This document shows positions 9,104 to 17,559 of a DNA stretch of 64,000 nucleotides, in pieces; within the stretch, counting starts at the first letter, position 1, and the number at the start of each line of letters is the position of its first letter. Source of the DNA: CADEED01 sp043747835 (GTDB lineage Bacteria > Pseudomonadota > Gammaproteobacteria > Steroidobacterales > Steroidobacteraceae); contig JAYTOK010000084.1 of the NCBI GenBank assembly GCA_043747835.1, forward strand, positions 1 to 64,000, given 5' to 3'. A model generated the notes under the pieces. The model ran no database searches and was not told the DNA's origin. It saw only the letters and a list, made by a program, of their open reading frames with translations. Made by a program: the position numbers and the translations under genes.

Positions 9104-10521
9104 ATACCGCTCTCCCGGGCGGGCTGCCCGCGGCACGAATCGATGCGGCGGGTCAACCGCACGTCGACCTGCGCGCGATCCTCAGGCTCGCCGCGCCGCT
9201 CATGGCCACGAACGCCGTGCAGGCACTGCTGAATCTCACCGATCTGTGGTTCATTGGCCGCCTCTCGACCGAAGCCACCGCCGCGATGGGCGCTATCTAC
9301 TGGATCCTGAGCTGCGCGATCCTGCTGTTTGGCGGCGTCGGCCTCGCGGTCCAGACCTTCGTGGCGCAGGCGTTCGGCAGCCGTCGTGGCGCGCACGCCT
9401 CGCGCGCACTGTGGAATGCACTGTGGGCGTCGCTCGCGCTGATTCCCGTTTTCCTCGCGCTGAGTTTCATGGGTCCGTGGATCATCAAACCCTTCGGCCT
9501 CGACGCGCACGTCGAGCAGCTCGCACTCGAATACTGGCGGCCGCGCATGGCCGGCGCGTTCCTGGGCTCGATGGCCTGGGCGGCGATGGGATTCTTCAAC
9601 GGCATCTCGGCCGTGCGGTTCACGATGGCCGTCGTCGTGGTGACCACGATTTCGAACGCGATCTTCAACCAGCTCTTCATGTTCGAGTTCGGCATGGGAA
9701 TGAGCGGTTCGGCGTGGGGCACGAACGCGGCGCAGCTCGTCGGCGTGGCGCTCGCGTTGACTTTTTTCCTGCGCGGCGACATCGCGCGCCGCTATCGCAC
9801 GCATCTCACGTGGCGCCCGAAACTCATCGTCGTCCGCGCCCAACTGGCGGTGGGTCTGCCGATCGGCATCATGTACGGCGCGGATGTTCTGGGACTCGCG
9901 ATGTCGCAGATGATGATCGCGCAGACGAGCGCCGTGGGCGCGGCCGCCACGCAGATCGTCATGGCACTGACATCGATGGCGTACATGCCGACGATCGGCA
10001 TCGCGCTCGCGGGCACGACGCTCGTCGGACAGTCCATCGGCGCGAGGAGTCGCGAGTGGGCGAATCGAATGGGGAACGTGATCATCCTGCTGTGCGCGGG
10101 ATTGATGGCCATCGTCGCCGTGGCGCTGCTCGTCGTGGGGCCATGGGTGCTGCGCCTGTTCGTGAACGAAGCCGACGCAAACGCCGGAGCCGTGGTCACG
10201 CTCGGGCTCGTGCTTCTGTGGCCAGCGGCGGCATACCAGATCTTCGACGGTATCTACTGTGGGTCGAGTTTCTGCCTGCGCGGCGCCGGTGACACGCGTT
10301 GGCCCGCGGCGACGGCGCTCGTGCTGTCTTGGTTCTTTTTCGTGCCGCTCGCGCATACGCTGATCTTCGCGCCGGGCGCCGGCTGGATAGACGGCCTGCC
10401 ACAATTTGGATTGGGCGCCAGAGGTGGATGGCTCGCGCTGCTGGCGTATTGCACGTTGTTAGGCATCAGCATGTTCTGGCGCTGGCGCCACGGCGCCTGG
10501 CGGAGCATCCGCCTTACGTGA
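9100..10521 (+). CDS. MATE family efflux transporter
   Basis: This is a cation-coupled multidrug or metabolite exporter of the inner membrane, 473 residues with 12 hydrophobic segments in two homologous halves. Family hallmarks include LRLAAPLMATNAVQALLNLTD at the start of segment 1 and the symmetry-related MALTSMAYMPTIGIALAGTTLVGQSIGA in the second half. The GTG start overlaps the previous gene by 4 bases. The substrate is unknown. Confidence 0.9.
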   Translation: MNTALPGGLPAARIDAAGQPHVDLRAILRLAAPLMATNAVQALLNLTDLWFIGRLSTEATAAMGAIYWILSCAILLFGGVGLAVQTFVAQAFGSRRGAHASRALWNALWASLALIPVFLALSFMGPWIIKPFGLDAHVEQLALEYWRPRMAGAFLGSMAWAAMGFFNGISAVRFTMAVVVVTTISNAIFNQLFMFEFGMGMSGSAWGTNAAQLVGVALALTFFLRGDIARRYRTHLTWRPKLIVVRAQLAVGLPIGIMYGADVLGLAMSQMMIAQTSAVGAAATQIVMALTSMAYMPTIGIALAGTTLVGQSIGARSREWANRMGNVIILLCAGLMAIVAVALLVVGPWVLRLFVNEADANAGAVVTLGLVLLWPAAAYQIFDGIYCGSSFCLRGAGDTRWPAATALVLSWFFFVPLAHTLIFAPGAGWIDGLPQFGLGARGGWLALLAYCTLLGISMFWRWRHGAWRSIRLT

Positions 10522-10560
10522 TGCGGCAATGCCTGATCGACCTGGCGGCGCCGACGTGTC

Positions 10561-10566
10561 TATGCT
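10561..10566 (+). promoter_or_regulatory. Possible -10 element (TATGCT) of a near-leaderless promoter
   Basis: TATGCT ends 6 bases before the ATG at 10573. A possible -35 TCGACC (10537-10542) lies 18 bases upstream. No ribosome-binding site precedes the 10573 start, so the mRNA may begin at or next to the start codon. Confidence 0.3.
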
Positions 10567-10572
10567 TGATCT

Positions 10573-12732
10573 ATGATGAGGGGCATGACCTTGAAATACA
10601 AAGTCGATAAAGGCATCGCGTGGCTCGCGATGAACAATCCGCCGTTGAACGCGCTCTCGCACGAGCTGCGCAAGTCCATCGTCGCCGGGATCGACCGCGC
10701 GGTGGCGGACTCCACGGTAAAAGCCATCGTACTCATCGGCAACGAACGCGCATTCTCGAGCGGCGCCGACATCAAGGAGTTCGCCGGCGGCGCGTTCTAC
10801 GCCGAACCGTTCCTGCCCGCGGTGTGCGATGCGCTCGAAGCTGCGACGAAACCCGTCATCGCTGCGATCAATGGCGCGTGCATGGGCGGCGGCCTCGAGG
10901 TCGCGCTCGGTTGCCACTATCGCGTCGCGCTGGCCGATGCGAAGATTTCGTTCCCCGAAGTGAAGCTCGGACTGATTCCCGGTGCGGGCGGTTCGCAACG
11001 CTTTCCGCGTCTCGTCGGTCTCGAAGCCGCGGTCAACATGATCGTGTCCGGCTCGACGATGCCTGCGGTCGCGTTCAAAGGGACGGCGCTGTTCGATGCC
11101 ATCGTCGACTCGAAGGAGCTCGAAGAGCTGCGCGCCGCGGCGCGCGAGTTTGCCACGAAGCTGATCGGGGCCGGTGGCGCGGTGCGCCGCGTTCGCGATC
11201 TGAAAGTGGCGCATCCGCAGTCGGAAGCTTTTCTGCAGTTCGCGAAGATGAGCGTCGCCGCGGTGTCGCGCGGCATGACGGCGCCCGGACGTGCGCTGGA
11301 AGCCGTCGGGGCGGCAACGACACAAGGCTTCGAAGCCGGCATCGCGACCGAGCAGAAGATCTTCGCCGAGTTGATGGTGAGCCCCGAATCGCAGGCGCTG
11401 CGCCACGCGTTCTTCGCGGAGCGCGCCGCGTCGAAAGTCGCCGGCGTGACGGACAAGACCCCGCGACGCAAGATCGCGTCGGTTGCGGTCGTCGGCGCCG
11501 GCACGATGGGCGGCGGCATCGCGATGACGTTCGCGAATGCGGGAATTCCCGTGACGCTGCTCGAGGCCAAACAGGAAGCGCTCGATCGCGGCATTGGCGC
11601 GATCCGCAAGTTTTACGAAGGCGCGGCGGCAAAGGGCAAGATGAAGCCTGACGAGGCCGTCAAACGCGCGGCGCTCATCACGCCGTCGCTCGACTATGCC
11701 GCCGCGGCGAAGGCCGATCTGTTGATCGAGGCCGTGTTCGAGGACATCGACGTCAAGAAAGCCGTCTTCCGCGAGCTCGACCGGGTGGCAAAGCGCGGCG
11801 CCATTCTCGCCACGAACACTTCAACCCTCGACGTCGACCGGATCGCGGCATTCACGAAGCGGCCCGCCGACGTGCTCGGCATGCACTTCTTCAGTCCCGC
11901 GAACATCATGAAGCTGCTGGAGGTCGTGCGGGCAAAGAAGACGCGGCCCGATGTCCTCGCCACCGTCATCGAGCTCGCGCGGAAAATCGGGAAGACCGCG
12001 GTCGTATCCGGCGTGTGCGACGGCTTCATCGGCAATCGCATGATCAACAAGTATTCGCAGCAGGCGCTGCTCATGCTCGAAGAGGGCGCGTCCGTGCAGC
12101 AGATCGATCGCGCGATCGAGAAGTTCGGTTTCGCGATGGGCCCGTTCCGGATGTCGGATCTCGCCGGCAACGACATCAGTTGGCACATCCGCAAACGACA
12201 CTACGAAGAGAAGCCGAAGATGCGTCGCATGCGAATCGCCGATCGCGTTTGTGAGCTCGGCCGCTTCGGCCAGAAGTCCGGACTCGGCTGGTATCGATAT
12301 GAACCCGGCAAGCGCGATGCGCTGGCGGACCCGCAAGTCGACAAAATCGTGGACGAGGAACGTGCGGCGCTCAGCATCAAACCCCGAAAGATTCCGGATG
12401 CGGAGATCGTCGACCGGTTGCTCTTCTCGCTCGCGAACGAAGGCGCTCGCATCCTCGAGGAGGGCATCGCCGAGCGCGCCTCGGATATCGACATCGTGTA
12501 CCTCGCGGGCTACGGCTTTCCGCCGCAGCGCGGTGGTCCGATGTTTCATGCGAGCCGCATGGGGCTAGCGCAGGTTTTGCGCCGCATGAAGGAATTCGCC
12601 GCGAATCCGCACGCCGATCCGCCGTTCTGGAAACCCGCGCCACTATTGGCCAGGCTGGCCGTTGCCGGTGAGACGTTCGACGCCGAGCCTCGGAAGAGCG
12701 CCGCGAAGGCGGGGAGACAACGCCGTGGTTGA
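10573..12732 (+). CDS. Fused enoyl-CoA hydratase / 3-hydroxyacyl-CoA dehydrogenase (FadB/FadJ type)
   Basis: This multifunctional beta-oxidation enzyme hydrates trans-2-enoyl-CoA and oxidises the (S)-3-hydroxyacyl-CoA with NAD. The 719-residue protein starts with a crotonase domain (about 1-190). It has SSGADIKEF for CoA binding and glutamates in GGGLEVAL and FPEVKLGLIPGAGG matching the two catalytic Glu of FadB. The NAD-binding dehydrogenase starts at GAGTMGGGIAMTFANAG (about 313) and has LGMHFFSPANIMKLLEVV with the catalytic His. Two C-terminal dehydrogenase domains follow. In-frame ATGs at 10576 and 10585 are alternative starts. It overlaps the thiolase gene by 8 bases, the usual dehydrogenase-thiolase pairing. 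Confidence 0.92.
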   Translation: MMRGMTLKYKVDKGIAWLAMNNPPLNALSHELRKSIVAGIDRAVADSTVKAIVLIGNERAFSSGADIKEFAGGAFYAEPFLPAVCDALEAATKPVIAAINGACMGGGLEVALGCHYRVALADAKISFPEVKLGLIPGAGGSQRFPRLVGLEAAVNMIVSGSTMPAVAFKGTALFDAIVDSKELEELRAAAREFATKLIGAGGAVRRVRDLKVAHPQSEAFLQFAKMSVAAVSRGMTAPGRALEAVGAATTQGFEAGIATEQKIFAELMVSPESQALRHAFFAERAASKVAGVTDKTPRRKIASVAVVGAGTMGGGIAMTFANAGIPVTLLEAKQEALDRGIGAIRKFYEGAAAKGKMKPDEAVKRAALITPSLDYAAAAKADLLIEAVFEDIDVKKAVFRELDRVAKRGAILATNTSTLDVDRIAAFTKRPADVLGMHFFSPANIMKLLEVVRAKKTRPDVLATVIELARKIGKTAVVSGVCDGFIGNRMINKYSQQALLMLEEGASVQQIDRAIEKFGFAMGPFRMSDLAGNDISWHIRKRHYEEKPKMRRMRIADRVCELGRFGQKSGLGWYRYEPGKRDALADPQVDKIVDEERAALSIKPRKIPDAEIVDRLLFSLANEGARILEEGIAERASDIDIVYLAGYGFPPQRGGPMFHASRMGLAQVLRRMKEFAANPHADPPFWKPAPLLARLAVAGETFDAEPRKSAAKAGRQRRG

Positions 12733-13906
12733 CGCCGTCATCGTATCGACCGCGCGCACGCCGCTCGCGAAGTCCTGGCGCGGTGCGTTCAATCTGACGC
12801 ACGGCGCGACGATGGGCGGGCACGTCGTGAACTCCGCGATCGCACGCGCGGGCATCGACCCAGCATCCGTCGAAGACGTGATCATGGGCTGCGCGAATCC
12901 CGAAGGCGCCACCGGTTTCAACATCGCGCGACAGATCGCTTTGCGCGCCGGTCTTCCGGTAACCACCTCCGGCATGACAGTGAATCGATATTGCTCCTCG
13001 GGATTGCAGACCATCGCGCTCGCGGCCCAGCGCATTCAGGCGGGCGAGGGCGAGGTGTACGTCGCGGGCGGTCTCGAGTCGATCTCGTGCGTGCAGAACG
13101 ACCGCATGAATCTCTTCATGGCCAAGGATGCCTGGCTCGCCGAGCACAAGCCGGCCATCTACTGGACGATGCTGCAGACGGCGGAAACCGTGGCGAAGCG
13201 CTACAAGATCGCGCGCGAGCCGCAGGATCAGTACGGCGTTCTGAGTCAGCAGCGAGCGGCCGCGGCCCTCGCGGCCGGCAGGTTCGTCGACGAAATTGCG
13301 CCCATCGAAGTCGTCGCGGGCATCGCGGACAAGGACAGCGGCCGGCTGTCGACGAAGCCGCTGACGGTGAGCGTGGATGAGGGCATCCGCGCGGACACGA
13401 CCTACGAAGCGGTCGCGAAGATTCGCGCGGCGACGCCGGGGGGCGTGATCGCCGCCGGAAATGCCAGCCAGTTTTCGGATGGCGCCGGCGCGTGTGTCGT
13501 CATGAGTGCGACCCGCGCGGAGAAACTGGGATTGAAGCCGCTCGGCATCTTCCGCGGCTTCGCGGTCGCGGGCTGCGAGCCCGACGAAATGGGCATCGGC
13601 CCGGTGTTCGCCATCCCGCGGCTGCTCGAGCGCGCGGGCAAGAAGGTTTCCGACATCGACTTGTGGGAGCTCAATGAGGCATTCGCGGTGCAGGTGATCT
13701 ACTGTCGCGACAAGCTCGGCATCCCGGATGACAGGCTCAATGTGAACGGCGGCGCGATCGCGCTGGGACACCCGTACGGAATGACAGGCGCCCGGCTCAC
13801 AGGCCATGCGCTGATCGAGGGTAAACGTCGCGGCGGGAAGCTGGCCGTGGTCACGATGTGCATCGGCGGCGGGATGGGAGCCGCGGGACTGTTCGAGATT
13901 GTCTGA
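12725..13906 (+). CDS. Acetyl-CoA C-acyltransferase (thiolase)
   Basis: This enzyme cleaves 3-ketoacyl-CoA with CoA, the last step of beta-oxidation. The protein has 393 residues. The nucleophilic Cys90 is in NRYCSSGLQT. The catalytic His sits in GGAIALGHPYGMTGAR and the second Cys in TMCIGGGMGAA. The start is GTG 12725, inside the end of the upstream dehydrogenase gene and preceded by GGGGAGACAA at 12711-12720. The coupling indicates that the two proteins form one oxidation complex, as FadB and FadA do. Confidence 0.93.
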   Translation: MVDAVIVSTARTPLAKSWRGAFNLTHGATMGGHVVNSAIARAGIDPASVEDVIMGCANPEGATGFNIARQIALRAGLPVTTSGMTVNRYCSSGLQTIALAAQRIQAGEGEVYVAGGLESISCVQNDRMNLFMAKDAWLAEHKPAIYWTMLQTAETVAKRYKIAREPQDQYGVLSQQRAAAALAAGRFVDEIAPIEVVAGIADKDSGRLSTKPLTVSVDEGIRADTTYEAVAKIRAATPGGVIAAGNASQFSDGAGACVVMSATRAEKLGLKPLGIFRGFAVAGCEPDEMGIGPVFAIPRLLERAGKKVSDIDLWELNEAFAVQVIYCRDKLGIPDDRLNVNGGAIALGHPYGMTGARLTGHALIEGKRRGGKLAVVTMCIGGGMGAAGLFEIV

Positions 13907-13933
13907 AGTCGTCCGAGCGGACAAGGAGATCCG

Positions 13934-14665
13934 ATGTTGAAGAACGTGATCGCGCTGATCATCGCCGTCGCCATCGGCGCGGTCGGGTATTCCTGGTGGA
14001 CCCAGAAAGACGCCGAGGAGAGCCCGCTCAATGTCATGGTCACGCAGATGCGGACGCGCGCGATCGTCGAGCACGAGCGGCAGGTAACGGTCTGGTACAA
14101 GGCCTGTCCCGAAACGAAGGGTGTGAATCCGCAGGTCATGGTCGTCTGGCCGGCGAAGCTCAACTACGAGCTCGATCTCGCCGAGACGAAACTCTCGCTG
14201 GGCGCAGATGGCGTCTTGCGTGCGACGACGCCTCCGATTCGCGCGGACGATCCGTCCGTTCCCTCGGAAGTGGGGGAGTATCTTGCGCAAACTTCGTTCT
14301 GGACGCTCGAAACGGAGCAGGCGATCGTGATGCGCGAAATGCAGAAGGCGACGCCGTTGGCGCGTCATCTCACCGCCTATTTCCTGCGCAACGACGTCGG
14401 GTTGAGCGCGCACTTCAAGGAAGAACTGGAGACCTATTTGCGTGGCATGCTGGGCGCGCTGCGCGTTCCGGTGACGCGGATCGAGATCGAAATTCCCACG
14501 GTCGAGGTCAAGATTCCGCCGCGCCCCGAGCTTTCGCTGTGTGAAGGCTCGGTTGCGCTCGCGAACGGGCTCGCTTTTGCGCGACGGCAGGCTGACGGAT
14601 TGATCATCGGCGTCTATCCAAAGGCGGCGGCGGCGGCGGCGGCGTTGCCGGTACCGGGCCTCTAA
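13934..14665 (+). CDS. Membrane-anchored protein of unknown function
   Basis: I do not recognise this 243-residue protein. It starts with one hydrophobic segment (IALIIAVAIGAVGYSWW, about 6-22), so it is probably anchored with the rest in the periplasm. The body is mixed alpha/beta without cysteine pairs or known catalytic motifs. The C-terminus is KAAAAAAALPVPGL, encoded by seven GCG codons. A strong ribosome site (AAGGAGATCCG) precedes the ATG. It stands 27 bases after the thiolase gene and could be cotranscribed, but nothing in the sequence links it to fatty acid oxidation. Confidence 0.7.
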   Translation: MLKNVIALIIAVAIGAVGYSWWTQKDAEESPLNVMVTQMRTRAIVEHERQVTVWYKACPETKGVNPQVMVVWPAKLNYELDLAETKLSLGADGVLRATTPPIRADDPSVPSEVGEYLAQTSFWTLETEQAIVMREMQKATPLARHLTAYFLRNDVGLSAHFKEELETYLRGMLGALRVPVTRIEIEIPTVEVKIPPRPELSLCEGSVALANGLAFARRQADGLIIGVYPKAAAAAAALPVPGL

Positions 14666-14735
14666 CCACCATCAAGAAAGCGTCCGTCGCCGGTATGATC
14701 GGCGCGACCCTTCACCCACTCAACGGAGATCCGCC

Positions 14736-15758
14736 ATGGAAGCTGTCGATGTGCGTGGCCGATTTGTCTGGCACCAGTTGATGACCCGCGACGTGCCGGC
14801 CGCGAAAAAGTTTTATTCGAATCTCATCGGATGGAAGGCGCAGTCCTGGCCGCCCGATCCGACGTACACCGTGTGCCATTCTGATCAGGGTCCGGTGGCC
14901 GGCATCATGCCGATACCGGCGGACATCCCCGCCGAAGTTCCTCCTCATTGGCTCGGGTACGTGGGTACGCGCGATGTCGACGGCACTGCCGTGGCCGCGG
15001 TGCGTGCCGGTGGCTCGATTCTCAAGGAGCCGGCCGACTTGTCCGGTGCCGGCCGTTATGCGGTGCTCAAGGATCCGCAGGGCGCGGTTTTCGCGATCCT
15101 CGATCCCGAGAACTCACGGCCCGAGCCGCAAGGCATGCCGGCCGCGGGCAGTTTCTCCTGGCACGAACTCGCCACGAGTGATGCCGAAGCGGCGTTCTCG
15201 TTTTACAGCGATCTCTTGGGCTGGGACGCGCTGGTGCGCATGCCGCTCCCGGGTGGCGGGACCTATCTGATCTTCGGCAACAACGGCATCCAGCGCGGCG
15301 GCATCTATCTCAAGCCGGCGGACTTGCCCGCGCCACCGAGCTGGCTGAACTACGTGCAGGTGTCCGACGCCGATGCGGGCTGGCGCACTGCGCGAGGCAG
15401 CGGCGCGAAGCTCGTCGCAGGACCGATGGATGTGCCGGGCGGCAGTCGCATCGTGACGTTCTTCGATCCGACGGGTGCGGCGTTCGCAGTGGTTTCGACT
15501 CCGGCCTCGGCGCAACCGGCGGAAGCGAAGTCCGCGGCCATGCCGAAGAAGCAGGCCAAGGTCAAGGCAAAGCCTCACGGCAAGCCCAAAGCCAAGGCAA
15601 AACCCAAGTCAAAGACGAAGAGGAAGCCGAAAGCCGCGCAGAAAAAGAAGGTTTCGATGAAGCAGGCGGCGAAAGGAAAAAAGCCGGCGCCGAAGAAGAA
15701 ACCTTCGAAGAAGAGGTTTGTCAGGAAGAAGACAAAATCAGCGCGGAGGAAGAAATGA
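14736..15758 (+). CDS. Two-domain VOC (glyoxalase-like) protein with lysine-rich histone-like tail
   Basis: Residues 1-125 and about 130-262 are two vicinal-oxygen-chelate modules. They open with RFVWHQLMTRDVPAAKKFY and FSWHELATSDAEAAFSFYSD and end with similar DPTGAAF/DPQGAVFAIL strands, as in proteins of the Cfp30B kind. Histidines near the module starts could bind metal, but no reaction can be assigned. From about residue 267 to the end (340) the protein changes into a basic tail of Lys, Ala and Pro (for example KAKPHGKPKAKAKPKSK), resembling histone H1-like bacterial proteins. The ATG at 14736 follows GGAGATCCGCC. The stop overlaps the next gene by 4 bases. Confidence 0.85.
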   Translation: MEAVDVRGRFVWHQLMTRDVPAAKKFYSNLIGWKAQSWPPDPTYTVCHSDQGPVAGIMPIPADIPAEVPPHWLGYVGTRDVDGTAVAAVRAGGSILKEPADLSGAGRYAVLKDPQGAVFAILDPENSRPEPQGMPAAGSFSWHELATSDAEAAFSFYSDLLGWDALVRMPLPGGGTYLIFGNNGIQRGGIYLKPADLPAPPSWLNYVQVSDADAGWRTARGSGAKLVAGPMDVPGGSRIVTFFDPTGAAFAVVSTPASAQPAEAKSAAMPKKQAKVKAKPHGKPKAKAKPKSKTKRKPKAAQKKKVSMKQAAKGKKPAPKKKPSKKRFVRKKTKSARRKK

Positions 15759-16717
15759 CGGATCGCCGAAAGTTGATTCAAGCCGGTCTCGCGACGCTTG
15801 CCGTCGCGCCGATCGCATGGTCCGCCGACAAGAAGAAGGACAAGGACGCGCCGCGAAAGCCACCGGCGGGTCCGCTGCTGACCAAGCCGGTGCCATCGAC
15901 CGGCGAGAGACTCGCGGCAATCGGCGTGGGCACGAACAACTACAGCCCGACGACACCCGAGGAGCGCGCCGCACGGCGGGAAGTGCTGGCGGGCCTGACC
16001 ACCGCCGGCGCGTCGGTCATCGACACTGCGCCGGGATATCGCGACTCGGAGCAGACGATCGGCGACTTGCTCGCTGATATCGGCAACCGCAAGCAGGCGT
16101 TCGTCGCGACCAAGGTGACTGCTCCCGACGGCGATCTCGCGAAGGGCATCGCGATGATCGAGGAGTCGAAGCGGCGACTGAAGACGAACGTGCTGGACCT
16201 CGTGCAGATACACAGCCTGAACGGCGTGGATGTCTTGTTCCCGCATCTGTTCGATCTCAAGAAAAAGGGTGTGATCCGCTACGTGGGCATCACGACGTCG
16301 AGCACGAATCAGCACGAACGGATGATGGAGCTGCTGAATACCCAGGAGCTCGACTTCATTCAGGTCGACTATTCGCTCGCGAATCGAGAATCCGCGGAGG
16401 ACGTTCTTCCGCTGGCCGCCGATAAAAAGGTCGGTGTGCTGATCAATCTGCCGTTCGGTGGTCGGCGGGACGGGAATCTGTTCTCCCGCATCGGCGGGGC
16501 GCCGTTGCCGGACTGGGCTGCGGAGATCGACGCAAGCACCTGGGGTCAGTTTCTGCTCAAGTACGTCGTTTCGCATCCGGCGGTTACGGCCGCGATTCCT
16601 GGCATGACGAAACTCGCGCACCTGGAGGACAACCTGGGAGCGTTGCGCGGACGGATGCCGAACGCCGCGATGCGCGCGCGCATGGAGAAGTACTGGGACT
16701 CGACGTTCGGTGGGTAA
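15755..16717 (+). CDS. Exported aldo/keto reductase
   Basis: This 320-residue NAD(P)H-dependent oxidoreductase of the AKR superfamily carries an N-terminal export signal: TDRRKLIQAGLATLAVAPIA, with paired arginines as in Tat signals. The AKR tetrad is visible as Asp and Tyr in VIDTAPGYRDSE, Lys in VATKVTA and His in LVQIHSLNG. A NADP-binding region with GITTSS and PGMTKLAHLEDNL follows. Tat export would let the enzyme fold with its cofactor before secretion, as in glucose-fructose oxidoreductase. That is inference. ATG overlaps the VOC stop (ATGA). The substrate is unknown. The neighbouring lactonase and ThuA-like genes suggest a sugar. Confidence 0.85.
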   Translation: MTDRRKLIQAGLATLAVAPIAWSADKKKDKDAPRKPPAGPLLTKPVPSTGERLAAIGVGTNNYSPTTPEERAARREVLAGLTTAGASVIDTAPGYRDSEQTIGDLLADIGNRKQAFVATKVTAPDGDLAKGIAMIEESKRRLKTNVLDLVQIHSLNGVDVLFPHLFDLKKKGVIRYVGITTSSTNQHERMMELLNTQELDFIQVDYSLANRESAEDVLPLAADKKVGVLINLPFGGRRDGNLFSRIGGAPLPDWAAEIDASTWGQFLLKYVVSHPAVTAAIPGMTKLAHLEDNLGALRGRMPNAAMRARMEKYWDSTFGG

Positions 16718-16728
16718 GTAAAGGACAA

Positions 16729-16756
16729 AGGGGTCAGGTCAATGGATCTGACCCCT
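16729..16756 (+). repeat. Palindromic intergenic element (REP-like or bidirectional terminator)
   Basis: GGGGTCAGGTC (16730-16740) pairs with GATCTGACCCC (16745-16755) across an AATG loop, with one G-T wobble and an extra A-T closing pair. It lies between convergent genes (aldo/keto reductase on plus, ThuA-like on minus), so it can act as a transcript end for both. The AAAGGGG left edge resembles the element at 61072-61094. Confidence 0.75.
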
Positions 16757-16775
16757 GAGATCGGACCCCTCGTCG

Positions 16776-17537
16776 CTATTTCCTGCCGACGGCGTAGGCG
16801 AGGCCGCCGCTGATCAGCGTCACCATGTACGGCTCGTCGTACGACTCGGCGGTGTGCCCGAGACCACTGTAGAACACGCGGCCACCGCCGAACTCGTGTG
16901 ACCAGACGATCGCGTTCGGATTGACGTCCGCCTCGCCCTCACCGATGGTCTTCGGATCGACCGTGATCAGCACTCCTACCGTCGGGTCGAAATCCTTGTA
17001 GTAGTACCACTCGTCGTTGCGCGTGATGGTCTTCGGTAGTTTGGCGGTCGCCGGATGCTTCGCGTCGACGACGGTGAGCGTGCCGGCGGGCGTGCCTTTC
17101 GGATGGCGCTCGAAGTAGCCGCCGATCATCTGGCCGTACCAACCCCAGTGATAATGCGAATCGCCGGCGGCGTGCAGACCGACGACACCCTTGCCGGCTC
17201 TGAGAAAGCCCTGCAACGCATCGCGTCGCGAACCCGTGAACCACTCGGACTCCGGCTTCTTGGGATCGGTAGTGGTGCTGACCAGCACGATCGCCTTGAA
17301 CTTCGCGAGCTTCTCCGCCGTGAAGACTTCCGGATCCTCCGTCGCCTCAACGATGTATCCCGATTTTTCGGCGATCTTCTTCACGGCCGCGACGCCGGCG
17401 GGAATCGAATCGTGCCGGAAGCCGGTGCTGCCGGAGTAGATGAGAATGGTCTTCTTGCTTGCGGCGACCGCGGTCGATGCGAAAGCCATTCCCATCGCCA
17501 TGACGGCGAGACCGATCAACGGTCGGCGAAAACTCAT
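16776..17537 (-). CDS. ThuA-like domain protein, exported
   Basis: This 253-residue protein has a Sec signal (RRPLIGLAVMAMGMAFASTAVAA) and a ThuA fold, a class I glutamine amidotransferase-like domain found with sugar-use genes. Typical segments are KTILIYSGSTGFRHDSIPAGVA, KGVVGLHAAGDSHYHWGWYGQMIGGYF (shown in part: GLHAAGDS) and the C-terminal GGGRVFYSGLGHTAESY. The true activity of this family is not settled. The start at 17537 follows AGGGGGTTTC. It lies 22 bases downstream of the SMP-30 gene on the same strand, so both are probably one operon of periplasmic carbohydrate-related proteins. Confidence 0.85.
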   Translation of the reverse strand: MSFRRPLIGLAVMAMGMAFASTAVAASKKTILIYSGSTGFRHDSIPAGVAAVKKIAEKSGYIVEATEDPEVFTAEKLAKFKAIVLVSTTTDPKKPESEWFTGSRRDALQGFLRAGKGVVGLHAAGDSHYHWGWYGQMIGGYFERHPKGTPAGTLTVVDAKHPATAKLPKTITRNDEWYYYKDFDPTVGVLITVDPKTIGEGEADVNPNAIVWSHEFGGGRVFYSGLGHTAESYDEPYMVTLISGGLAYAVGRK

Positions 17538-17559
17538 GAAACCCCCTTCGTGAAAAAAG

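Noticed and set aside
12377..14413. Long open frame (678 codons) on the minus strand opposite the thiolase and unknown genes
   Set aside because: It has no family resemblance, is rich in Arg/His/Ala as expected of the complement of GC-rich codons, and lies opposite clear genes. Similar long frames opposite ccmF, the MATE gene, the fused hydratases and addB were rejected for the same reason.
16729..16756. Insertion sequence remnant
   Set aside because: No transposase fragment or target duplication is seen. The palindrome alone fits a REP-like element or terminator.
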